The notes under the pieces are model-generated. The model worked only from the letters and a program-made list of their open reading frames with translations, made no database searches and was not told where the DNA came from. Of a DNA stretch of 10,243 nt, positions 1-6,446 are shown in pieces; the first letter of the stretch is position 1, and every line of letters begins with the position of its first letter. The stretch comes from Candidatus Solibacter sp. (lineage in GTDB: Bacteria; Acidobacteriota; Terriglobia; Bryobacterales; Bryobacteraceae): positions 1 through 10,243 of the forward strand of contig JADGNT010000104.1 of the NCBI GenBank assembly GCA_017883345.1, read 5' to 3'. Made by a program: the position numbers and the translations under genes.

Positions 1-656
1 GCGTACAGGCACTTCCACCCCATCAACTGCGCGCGCCAGGCGACGTCGGCGTCTTCGCGGTAGACGAAGAAATCGGTGTCGAAGAATTCGCCGTCGAGCG
101 AGATATCGTCGATCATGGCGCGGCGGTAGAGCGCGGCGGCGGCGGTGGCGCCGAAGACGTATTCGTATTGCAGGTAGTGGCCGTTATCCACTTCCTGGCT
201 GCCACGGTCCAGGTGGCGCAGCATGGGGTTGAAATAGATGCCGGTGGAATCCACCACGGGCTTCTCGGGAATCTCGAAGTGGCTCGTCATGGTGAGCAGC
301 TTGCCGCAAACCGCGCCGATCTTGGAATCGAACTGGCCGGCATCCACCAGCGCCTGAATGAAGTTCGGCAGCAGCAGCACGTCGGGATTCAGGGTCAGCA
401 CCCAATCGCCGTTGGAGAGCCGGATCGCCTGATTCTGCGCCGCGGCGAATCCAACATTCTCGTCGTTGTAGTAAACCTGACAGCGATCTTCGAACTGTTC
501 CAGGATGTCGATGGTGCCGTCGCCAGAGGCGTTATCGATGACGATGATCTCTTTCAGCCGATAGCGCTGTGCGAGAACGGATTCCAGGCACCGCTTGATG
601 AACCGGCCGCTATTGTAGGTCACTATCGTGACGGATACGACGTCGTTGTGCGCCAT
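1..656 (-). CDS. Family 2 glycosyltransferase, WbbL/rhamnosyltransferase-like (3' end cut off by window)
   Basis: Partial gene: 218 codons are open from the ATG at 656 to the left edge, with no stop. The product resembles GT-A fold, family 2 inverting glycosyltransferases of the WbbL type, which add a sugar from a nucleotide donor to a lipid-linked glycan at the inner membrane face. Visible motifs are the first Rossmann strand VSVTIVTYNS (residues 7-16), the donor-binding VIDNAS (39-44), NVGFAAAQN (67-75), the metal-binding LNPD (89-92, in place of DxD) and the acceptor-side REDADVAWR (200-208) with the likely catalytic Glu/Asp pair. It lies 39 bases downstream of the preceding GT gene and is probably co-transcribed. 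Only a weak AGG lies about 11 bases before the ATG. Family assignment is firm; the sugar and linkage cannot be read from the sequence. Confidence 0.9.
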   Translation of the reverse strand, partial: MAHNDVVSVTIVTYNSGRFIKRCLESVLAQRYRLKEIIVIDNASGDGTIDILEQFEDRCQVYYNDENVGFAAAQNQAIRLSNGDWVLTLNPDVLLLPNFIQALVDAGQFDSKIGAVCGKLLTMTSHFEIPEKPVVDSTGIYFNPMLRHLDRGSQEVDNGHYLQYEYVFGATAAAALYRRAMIDDISLDGEFFDTDFFVYREDADVAWRAQLMGWKCLY

Positions 657-695
657 GAACAAGAACCTGAGAACCCGAATGTGTGAAACATATCC

Positions 696-1604
696 CTAAG
701 ACCCGCAAAACAGACAGCGGGCCGCAAGACCTGCAACTTTCCCATATGCGGCCATGGGCTTGAAGCTGCGATCCAAGGCCGATTCCGCAATGCCGCGCAG
801 AAAGGAGCCCGTCACGACGGCCAGACACACCGCTCGGAACGCGAACGGACCGAAGTGCTTGGCTGAATACCTTAGTAAACCACGATACCAGTAAATCAGC
901 CGCATCTCCAGTGGCAGGTTCGGCACCGAGTGGCCGCCTGTGTGTTTCGCAACAGCTTCCGGGATGTAGTACAAACTAAACCCTCGATCTCGAATTCTGC
1001 GGCAGAAATCCACATCTTCGAACCACAACGGGAAGAAACTTTCATCCAACCCGCCCAGTTCCTGCCACACCGCGCGGCGCACCATGAAAAACGCTCCAGC
1101 GGGTTGCTCCACCTTCGAACATGTGGAACTATCCCAGTCCAGGCAGCGGTAGCGGCGGTTCACCGGATTCCCCGGCCAGATTCTATTAAGCAAGAGAGCT
1201 TCCAACGCCAGGGTGGCAGGAGTCGGCAGTCCCCGCACCATGAATCCAACCTGCGGCCGACCGCTGGCGTCCAGCAGTTTTCCGCCGGCGCCGGCGGCAC
1301 CGGGCAGATCGCAGGCCTGCCGGAGAGGTTCCAAACTGGTCTGAATCACGGCATCTGGATTTAACAGCAGCACATAAGGGCTGTTTAATGCGCCAAAACC
1401 TTGATTTACGGCCCCCGCAAAGCCCCGATTCTCCGAATTGGCGATCAAACGCACCCCGCGGCGGGCGACTTCCGCGAAAGTGCCGTCCCGCGACGCGTTG
1501 TCCACTACGATGGTTTCGGCGCCGGAGGCGAGCGCCGCCTCGAGGCAAGCGCCGATCTCGGCCGCGGAGTTATAAGTGACGATAATAATGCCGATGTCGC
1601 TCAT
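696..1604 (-). CDS. Family 2 glycosyltransferase, WbbL/rhamnosyltransferase-like
   Basis: A complete 302-residue GT2 enzyme, a usual length for WbbL-like rhamnosyltransferases. In order: strand GIIIVTYNS (residues 5-13), VVDNASRDGT (33-42), the NRGFAGAVNQG stretch (59-69), LNPDA (81-85) as the metal/nucleotide site, WFEDVDFCRR (194-203) carrying the putative catalytic acid pair, and a C-terminal KHTGGHS (220-226) that is common in this subfamily. Residues about 236-270 are hydrophobic and basic (YWYRGLLRYSAKHFGPF), suggesting peripheral membrane contact. The ATG at 1604 lies only 3 bases past the stop of the upstream GT, so the two are surely co-transcribed and probably translationally coupled. 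The stop is TAG at 696-698. Its likely role is adding one sugar of a surface polysaccharide repeat; donor unknown. Confidence 0.93.
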   Translation of the reverse strand: MSDIGIIIVTYNSAAEIGACLEAALASGAETIVVDNASRDGTFAEVARRGVRLIANSENRGFAGAVNQGFGALNSPYVLLLNPDAVIQTSLEPLRQACDLPGAAGAGGKLLDASGRPQVGFMVRGLPTPATLALEALLLNRIWPGNPVNRRYRCLDWDSSTCSKVEQPAGAFFMVRRAVWQELGGLDESFFPLWFEDVDFCRRIRDRGFSLYYIPEAVAKHTGGHSVPNLPLEMRLIYWYRGLLRYSAKHFGPFAFRAVCLAVVTGSFLRGIAESALDRSFKPMAAYGKVAGLAARCLFCGS

Positions 1605-1607
1605 GTG

Positions 1608-2573
1608 TCACTTTGCCCCGCCGGTGAGCAGGAAGTACAGTGTCCAATACGTGTCCTGACTGGCGGCCCGAATGAACTGTTCATTCGATCGCAGCACTTG
1701 TTCGAGAAGTTCCGGATCTTTTTGAAAGTTTTGCGTACGGGCGGCGGAGAAAAGGCAAAGGCCCTGGAACTTGCCGCGCGCCCACGCGAGTCCGCGGCCA
1801 TGGCGAAGGGCGACAGCGCCCCAAAGGAGCTGGGCGACGAGGACCGGCCACAGGTGCCGGGCTGCATAGTGACGGGCCGCGAGCAGCAGTTGATTGCGCG
1901 CCATGCGGCGCACCGTCTCCGGATGCCAGCGGCCCAGCGCGGCGCTCCCCAGGTGGATCGCCCGCGCCTCGGGAACGTAGCGGCCGGTGATGCGCTGGGC
2001 GGCGCAGCGCAATCCGAAATCGGCATCCTCCAGATAGGATTCGAAGGATTCCTCGAGCAGGCCCACCTGGTGGAAAACCTCGGCGCGGTAGAGGACGGCC
2101 GTCCATGGCGGCGACGTGATGTCGCGTAGTTGATCAAAGGGCCGGTCGAAGGGTGGAGCATCGGGGTGGCCGGCGCCGCCGCGCCATGTAGTGGCGCCGC
2201 GACAGGTCAGGTCAAAGGTTCCATCGAGGAGACCCGCTGGGCTGAGGATCTTGCCGGTGGCGAAAGGCGCGTTGACGGCGGCGAGTTTCTCCAGGTAGTC
2301 GGGGGCCAGTTCGACATCGGAGTTGAGGATCGCGACCAACGGGTGGCTGGCCTCCCGTATGCCGCGATTGACGGCCGCGGCGAATCCGGCGTTGCGGCCC
2401 ATGGCGATCACGCGGGCGCCGTGGGCGCGCGCCAGGTCGGGCGCGCCATCGGTGGAGCCGTTGTCGACGATCAGCAGTTCGGCGGCGGGCCGAGTCTGCG
2501 CTTCGAGAGAGGCCAGCAGGCGCGCCAGCAGGTCGCGGCCATTCCATACGGGCACAATGGCGCTGATGTTCAT
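1608..2573 (-). CDS. Family 2 glycosyltransferase
   Basis: A 321-residue GT2 enzyme. The reading frame is open further upstream (to 2789), but homology-like sequence begins at MNISAIVPVWNG. Its ATG at 2573 overlaps the upstream stop as ATGA (4-base overlap), which fixes the start. Motifs: VPVWNG (residues 7-12), LLIVDNGSTDG (33-43), RNAGFAAAVNRG (60-71), LNSD (83-86) as the DxD-like metal site, and SYLEDADFGLR (179-189) with the acid pair. Residues about 238-256 form a hydrophobic stretch (LWPVLVAQLLWGAVAL) that may sit in the membrane. Translational coupling to the preceding gene suggests a matched amount of both enzymes. A 16-base perfect palindrome sits 2 bases before this start codon. Function beyond transfer of one sugar in polysaccharide assembly is not readable. 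Confidence 0.92.
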   Translation of the reverse strand: MNISAIVPVWNGRDLLARLLASLEAQTRPAAELLIVDNGSTDGAPDLARAHGARVIAMGRNAGFAAAVNRGIREASHPLVAILNSDVELAPDYLEKLAAVNAPFATGKILSPAGLLDGTFDLTCRGATTWRGGAGHPDAPPFDRPFDQLRDITSPPWTAVLYRAEVFHQVGLLEESFESYLEDADFGLRCAAQRITGRYVPEARAIHLGSAALGRWHPETVRRMARNQLLLAARHYAARHLWPVLVAQLLWGAVALRHGRGLAWARGKFQGLCLFSAARTQNFQKDPELLEQVLRSNEQFIRAASQDTYWTLYFLLTGGAK

Positions 2574-3244
2574 CGCAAGAAGCGCTTCTTGAATAGGAGC
2601 AGAAGATTCTGCATACCGTCGCGCCAGAGATTGAGCTTGGTTTCGCCCGTGCGCGAAGTGTACATAATCGAAATTTCGCCAAAGCGAATCCGCGAATCGC
2701 GCAGGGCCTCGATCTTGATCTCCTCGCTGAAGCCCATGCCGTCGGATTCCAGCTTCATGTCCTGGAGGATGGAGCGGCGGAAAACCCACATGCCGGATTG
2801 CGAGTCGCGCACCCAGCGGAAATAGAGAAGCGACATGGCCAGCGAGAGGCCCAGGTTGCCAATCTCGTTGATCAGGCTCATGCCGCGCCGGTCGCGCACG
2901 GGGAAACGCGAGGCGTTGAGGAAATCGACTCCCAGGTGCAGGAAGGCCTCGATCAGGTAAGAAATGGCGTCCACCGGGTAGCTGTGGTCGCCGTCGAGCG
3001 TGATGATGAGGTCGCTGGTGGCCTCGGCGAATCCCCGTTTGTAGCTGCGGCCGTATCCGCGGACCTGTTCGCGCACCACCTTGGCGCCCAGCGCGATAGC
3101 GACCTCGCTGGTACGGTCGGTGGAGTTGTTGTCCACCACGATCACCTCATCGACGAAGTCCGGCATGGCGCGGAGCACCTTGTCGATGCCCTGCTCTTCG
3201 TTGAGGCACGGAATGATGACGGTGATGCTGAGGGACTTATACAT
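2570..3244 (-). CDS. Dolichyl-phosphate-mannose-synthase-like family 2 glycosyltransferase
   Basis: A 224-residue single-domain GT2 of the DPM1/polyprenyl-phosphate glycosyltransferase type. Such enzymes move a sugar from a nucleotide donor onto a polyprenyl phosphate or related acceptor at the cytoplasmic membrane. Visible: ITVIIPCLNEE (residues 7-17), VIVVDNNSTDRT (34-45), RGYGRSYKRGF (62-72), the true DxD-type site TLDGDHSYP (82-90), DSQSGMWVFRR (147-157), the acid-bearing GFSEEIKIEAL (171-181), and the family's C-terminal YTSRTGETKLNLWRDG (195-210). It lacks the C-terminal membrane helices or GtrA domain of many homologues, so it is the short, soluble type. It is the first gene of the leftward GT operon. 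Only 38 bases separate it from the divergent gene at 3283, so its promoter is there or inside that gene; a weak GGA precedes the ATG. Confidence 0.92.
   Translation of the reverse strand: MYKSLSITVIIPCLNEEQGIDKVLRAMPDFVDEVIVVDNNSTDRTSEVAIALGAKVVREQVRGYGRSYKRGFAEATSDLIITLDGDHSYPVDAISYLIEAFLHLGVDFLNASRFPVRDRRGMSLINEIGNLGLSLAMSLLYFRWVRDSQSGMWVFRRSILQDMKLESDGMGFSEEIKIEALRDSRIRFGEISIMYTSRTGETKLNLWRDGMQNLLLLFKKRFLR
2576..2591. repeat. 16-base perfect palindrome before a coupled start codon
   Basis: CAAGAAGCGCTTCTTG reads identically on both strands. It lies in the last codons of the 2570-3244 gene and ends 2 bases before the ATG of the next gene (2573). In mRNA it could form a 6-bp stem with a GCGC loop next to the start codon. 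This could modulate re-initiation, or it may be a codon coincidence of Lys-Lys-Arg-Phe-Leu. Confidence 0.45.
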
Positions 3245-3282
3245 GGGTCCGTCTTTTTCCCGACGCCGCGCGTCTGGATATC

Positions 3283-3810
3283 ATGGGTTCTATGAAGCGG
3301 CTTGCGCTCCTTTTCTCCTGCTCGGCGGCGCTAGTGTGCGCGGCGGATCTGGCCAACGTGCACACGGTGTACCTGCTCAAGATGTCCAAGGGCCTGGACC
3401 AGTTTCTGGCAAACCGCCTCACCTCGGACCGCGTCTTCCAGATCGTGACCGACCCGAAACTTGCCGATGCCGTGTTCACGGACCAGATCGGCGAAGCCTT
3501 CCAGATGAAACTGGAAGAGATCTTCCCTACGCCGGAAAGCCAGAAGCCGGCGCCGCCCGCGAAAGCGGAGAAGACCGGGGACGAGGCTAACCCGATGCTG
3601 GGCGATACGGTGAACAAGCTGTCGAGTCCGGCAGCGAATTCGTCGTTCGGGCGCGCCAAGGGCACCGTCTTCCTGGTGGACGCCAAGTCGCGGCAGGTGG
3701 TCTGGTCGGTGTACCAGCCTGCCAAGGGTGTGACTCCGAAAGAAATGGATCGCACGGCCAACGACATTGTAAGCCGCCTCAAGCGCGATCTGAATCCGAA
3801 AGCGAAGTAA
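3283..3810 (+). CDS. Small secreted/periplasmic protein of unknown function
   Basis: A 175-residue protein that I do not recognise as a named family. It begins with a signal peptide (MKRLALLFSCSAALVCA, after an alternative upstream MGS), so mature protein probably starts near ADLANVHTVY. The cysteine does not sit in a good lipobox, so signal peptidase I processing is more likely. A second start at 3292 (MKR) is as good as 3283; both have only weak Shine-Dalgarno matches. The body has an N-terminal segment with DRVFQIVTDPKLADAVFTD, a low-complexity Pro/Ala/Lys linker (about residues 84-105), then KGTVFLVDAKSRQVVWSVY and a basic Lys-rich tail. The pattern of a 'value known/undetermined' strand followed by a D-x(5)-VVWS strand recalls small periplasmic domains often found beside outer-membrane genes; this is a resemblance only. 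It is the only plus-strand gene between two leftward glycan operons. Confidence 0.75.
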   Translation: MGSMKRLALLFSCSAALVCAADLANVHTVYLLKMSKGLDQFLANRLTSDRVFQIVTDPKLADAVFTDQIGEAFQMKLEEIFPTPESQKPAPPAKAEKTGDEANPMLGDTVNKLSSPAANSSFGRAKGTVFLVDAKSRQVVWSVYQPAKGVTPKEMDRTANDIVSRLKRDLNPKAK

Positions 3811-3828
3811 GGCACGGGAGGCAGCCCC

Positions 3829-3996
3829 TTCAACGCAGAGACGCAGAGAGCGCAGAGGAAGCGCAGAGAAAACCAAAAACACGTTCGGCGAGTCTCGACG
3901 GGCGTTCTCCCCGCGTTTTCCGCCCCACCCCCGCGACGCCGCCTTATAATGCGTTCTCTGCGCTTATCTCTGCGCTCTCTGCGTCTCTGCGTTGAA
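3829..3996. repeat. 168-base foldback (inverted-repeat) element of CGCAGAG units
   Basis: The left arm (3829-3870, 42 bases) and right arm (3954-3996, 43 bases) are reverse complements, differing only by G versus AT at one spot. Both start TTCAACGCAGAGACGCAG and end GCGCAGAGAA. Each arm is itself a degenerate tandem of 8-11-base units containing CGCAGAG. The 83-base loop holds a perfect TATAAT (3945-3950) without a fitting -35. The element fills the gap between two convergent genes (stops at 3810 and 4010). It could act as a bidirectional terminator or RNase III target, although no T-run follows. Nested units and flanking CCC on both sides suggest a small non-autonomous mobile repeat; other copies would be needed to confirm. 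Confidence 0.85.
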
Positions 3997-4009
3997 CCCA
4001 CATCTTCCC

Positions 4010-6445
4010 TCATCCTCTCTCTCGCTTCTCCTTCACCAGGTCGCGGTAGCTTTCCACCAGGCACCGCGTGATAGCGGCCATGTCCCATTGGGATTCCACT
4101 TCGGCGCGGGCACGCTCCGCCATGGCGGCAGCACGCTCGGGGTCGCGCAGGAGGGCGATGACGCGGGCGGCGAATTCCGCCGGCTCGTCGGCCAGGGCGC
4201 AGAAATCGCCGTCCTTCACGGCCAGGCCTTCGGCGCCCACTTTCGTGGACACCACCGGGATGCCCGCGGCGAACGCCTCCAACAACTTCACGCGCACTCC
4301 CGAGCCACTGAGAATCGGGCACACGAAGATAGCGTAGCGCGCCAGCGCTTCCCGGACATCCTCCACGTAGCCGAGCATTTGCATGTGCGCGGCGTGATCG
4401 GCGTAGGTGTGTTCCGGCGGCGGATCGCTACCCGCGATGACGAGTTTGGCGCCGGGTTCCTGGGCGAGGATCAGAGGCAGCACCTGGCGGACGAACCAGT
4501 CCACGGCGACGCGGTTGGGGTCGTGGCGCCAACTGCCGAGAAAGAGCATGGTCAGGGGCTCGCGGCCGCGCGGTTGGAACGGATAGCGGCCGCTATCGAT
4601 GCCGGCGCGCAGACCGGCCCGCATGCGGGGCGCCAGTTCGGGGCGGAAACTCAGCAGGTAATCGCGGTTCGCCGGCGTACAGACCTGCACCTGATCGAAG
4701 GCGGGCAGCACGCCGAGTTCGTAGCGCAGGGCGCGCAGGTATTCGATGCGCGCCTTCATCTCACCCAAGACGCCGATCATGTGGCCCAGGCCGCGCCCGA
4801 TGGACTGGAAGTAGATGTCGTGCTCGAACAGCGCCGTGGCGATGCGGCGGAACTCGCCGCGGTACTGCGCCATGGGCGTGTACTCCAGTTGCAGCACATC
4901 GATCCGGCGGCAATACAGTTGGCGGTGGATGAGCCATTCCAGATCGCCATTGGCAAACTCGCGAACCGCATGCGGTTCCAGCGAGCCCATGCCTTTGGGC
5001 CGCCCGGTGGGCCGCACCAGCCACTCCGCGGAGGCGCAGAACGCGCGCAGTTCCTGGTTGTCCGCTTCCTGCGACGGCCAGTCCAGCAGTTCGAGGACGT
5101 GAACTTCGGCGAGCTTCGCCATCTCGCGCAGCGTCTGGTACATGAAGACGCCGCCGCCGTGGATGGGCGGGCAGATGGGGTAAGGCGAGACGAACAGGAC
5201 GCGCACACGATCCGGAGCGGGCTCCATGGCCGCGAAGCGATCGCGGAAGTAGCCGCCCAGCGGGCGCCTGAAGGCTTCGGTGTCGGTGACCCGAGCGAGA
5301 GCCAGCGCGCGGCGCCGCGAGCGCATGGCTTGCGCAAGCTCCCGGAAGGCCCACCAGAGGGCGGCGAAGTTCGGGCGCAGCGGGATGTCGCCGAACACCA
5401 CGGCAAGAACGGCGCCGGCCCAGGCGAAGAAGAAGTGCGCCGCCAGGCGCGGCCACTCGTGAATATTCTTCCAGCAGAAGAGGACGTAGTTTTTCTTGAG
5501 GACCGCCTGGATCCGTTCCTCGGTGAACTTCTTGCCGATAGTGCCCCGGTGCTCGTGGAATACCACGCTGCGGGGCTGGTAAAGGACCTTCCAGCCGCGC
5601 TTCCATGCCATGTAGCCGAGGTCGGTGTCTTCCAGGTAGAAGGGTTCCAGCAGGGGGTCGAATCCGCCGAGTTCGAGGAACTTCGAGCGGTCGAACGCGC
5701 AACTGCCGCCGCCGCCGTAGAAGCAGGGGAAGAGGTCGTCAACTCCGCCGTCGATGCGGTGGCGGACCCGTAGGCTGCCGTCCTGCCACCAGCCCTGGGT
5801 GAGGCCGGTCTCCTCGCGGAGCCTGGTTGGGTCGGTGAAGAAGATCTGGCAGGAGACGGCGAAGACCTCTGGGTCGCTGAAGCCTTCGAGCAGGGGCGCC
5901 AGGAAGTCGGGAGCCACGCGCATGTCGCTATTCAGCAGGACGACGATGTCGTTCCGGGCGGCGCGGAAGCCGGCATTGGAGCCGCCACCGAAGCCCAGGT
6001 TTTGGGGCAGGGCGAGGACGGTGATTTCGGGGAAATTCGCGCGCAGGAAATCGGCGCTGCCATCGGTCGAGCCGTTGTCGACCACCAGGATCTGGTTGGC
6101 GGAGTTGCCGGCGAGCGCGGTGCGGATGCTCGGGATGTATTTGGCGAGCAGGTCTTTCCCGTTCCAGTTGGGGATGACGACGGTGGCGCAGGCACTCCTG
6201 CCTGCCGCGTCGGCACTCATGCCGACGCTTGCTTGCGACACCGTGTCAGGCCCGCGAACAGGTGTCGAGAGGAGTCTCGACACGGCAGGCACGAGTGCCT
6301 GCGCCACATCGGCCGGCGGAGGAATCCTGCCGCCGCGCCGCGTGAAGAGCTGCACCAAAACCAGAGCCAGGAAGCTGATCGCCATCAGGAATGGCGAGAG
6401 CAATAGCAGCGGGAGCGCACGGATGAGGCGTTTCAGGAAGGCCAT
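4010..6445 (-). CDS. Membrane-anchored two-domain glycosyltransferase (GT2 + GT4 fusion)
   Basis: An 811-residue protein. Residues about 11-35 are a hydrophobic membrane anchor with a basic flank (RRGGR). Residues 47-88 are encoded by an inserted palindromic repeat. A family 2 domain follows (about 87-330): ATVVIPNWNGKDLL, VVDNGSTDGS (121-130), NLGFGGGSNAG (149-159), LNSDM (171-175), FYLEDTDLGY (269-278). Hydrophobic residues 334-352 form a second membrane-associated stretch. A family 4 (GT-B) domain fills about 413-805: VRVLFVSPYPICPPIHGGG at its N-lobe, then LFLGSW (634-639), KLVIAGSDP (667-675), and the donor site SGSGVRVKLLEAFAAGIPV (713-731). The protein could add two successive sugars. 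Its ATG lies 1 base past the methyltransferase stop (TGACATG) with no nearby ribosome-binding site, so translation probably depends on re-initiation. Domain calls are firm; donors and linkages are unknown. Confidence 0.92.
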   Translation of the reverse strand: MAFLKRLIRALPLLLLSPFLMAISFLALVLVQLFTRRGGRIPPPADVAQALVPAVSRLLSTPVRGPDTVSQASVGMSADAAGRSACATVVIPNWNGKDLLAKYIPSIRTALAGNSANQILVVDNGSTDGSADFLRANFPEITVLALPQNLGFGGGSNAGFRAARNDIVVLLNSDMRVAPDFLAPLLEGFSDPEVFAVSCQIFFTDPTRLREETGLTQGWWQDGSLRVRHRIDGGVDDLFPCFYGGGGSCAFDRSKFLELGGFDPLLEPFYLEDTDLGYMAWKRGWKVLYQPRSVVFHEHRGTIGKKFTEERIQAVLKKNYVLFCWKNIHEWPRLAAHFFFAWAGAVLAVVFGDIPLRPNFAALWWAFRELAQAMRSRRRALALARVTDTEAFRRPLGGYFRDRFAAMEPAPDRVRVLFVSPYPICPPIHGGGVFMYQTLREMAKLAEVHVLELLDWPSQEADNQELRAFCASAEWLVRPTGRPKGMGSLEPHAVREFANGDLEWLIHRQLYCRRIDVLQLEYTPMAQYRGEFRRIATALFEHDIYFQSIGRGLGHMIGVLGEMKARIEYLRALRYELGVLPAFDQVQVCTPANRDYLLSFRPELAPRMRAGLRAGIDSGRYPFQPRGREPLTMLFLGSWRHDPNRVAVDWFVRQVLPLILAQEPGAKLVIAGSDPPPEHTYADHAAHMQMLGYVEDVREALARYAIFVCPILSGSGVRVKLLEAFAAGIPVVSTKVGAEGLAVKDGDFCALADEPAEFAARVIALLRDPERAAAMAERARAEVESQWDMAAITRCLVESYRDLVKEKRERG
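6183..6307. mobile_element. 125-base palindromic repeat element inserted in frame in a coding region
   Basis: The 25-base ends (6183-6207 and 6283-6307) are inverted copies with one mismatch (6198/6292). Inside are four hairpins, each with a 4-base loop: 6188-6205 (7-bp stem GCAGGCA), 6207-6228 (9 bp), 6262-6283 (9 bp, GTGTCGAGA) and 6285-6302 (7 bp). A smaller GACACCGTGTC lies at 6237-6247. The element covers codons 47-88 of the glycosyltransferase gene, between its membrane anchor and the first GT2 strand. It has no stop in the host frame, nor in the mirror frame on the plus strand; both translations begin VAQAL and end ACAT. It encodes no transposase and would have to be mobilised in trans. 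No clear target duplication is seen. Confidence 0.8.
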
Positions 6446-6446
6446 G

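Noticed and set aside
2574..2789. Upstream extension of the 1608-2573 gene by 72 codons
   Set aside because: It lies inside the preceding GT gene; the ATGA overlap at 2570-2573 gives a natural start exactly at the GT2 fold.
3945..3950. Perfect TATAAT as a promoter
   Set aside because: No -35 at suitable spacing and no gene downstream on the plus strand; kept only as a remark on the foldback element.
3829..3996. CRISPR array suggested by repeated CGCAGAG units
   Set aside because: Units are 8-11 bases and adjacent, with no spacers, and arranged as two inverted arms; not a CRISPR.
3237..4322. 361-codon open frame on the minus strand
   Set aside because: It crosses the secreted-protein gene in antisense, the foldback repeat and the end of the glycosyltransferase; low-complexity Arg-rich start and no domain.
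3992..5773. 593-codon open frame on the plus strand
   Set aside because: It lies antisense to the clear GT2-GT4 gene, has a His/Gln/Arg/Ala-rich composition typical of reverse reading of GC-rich DNA, and shows no domain.
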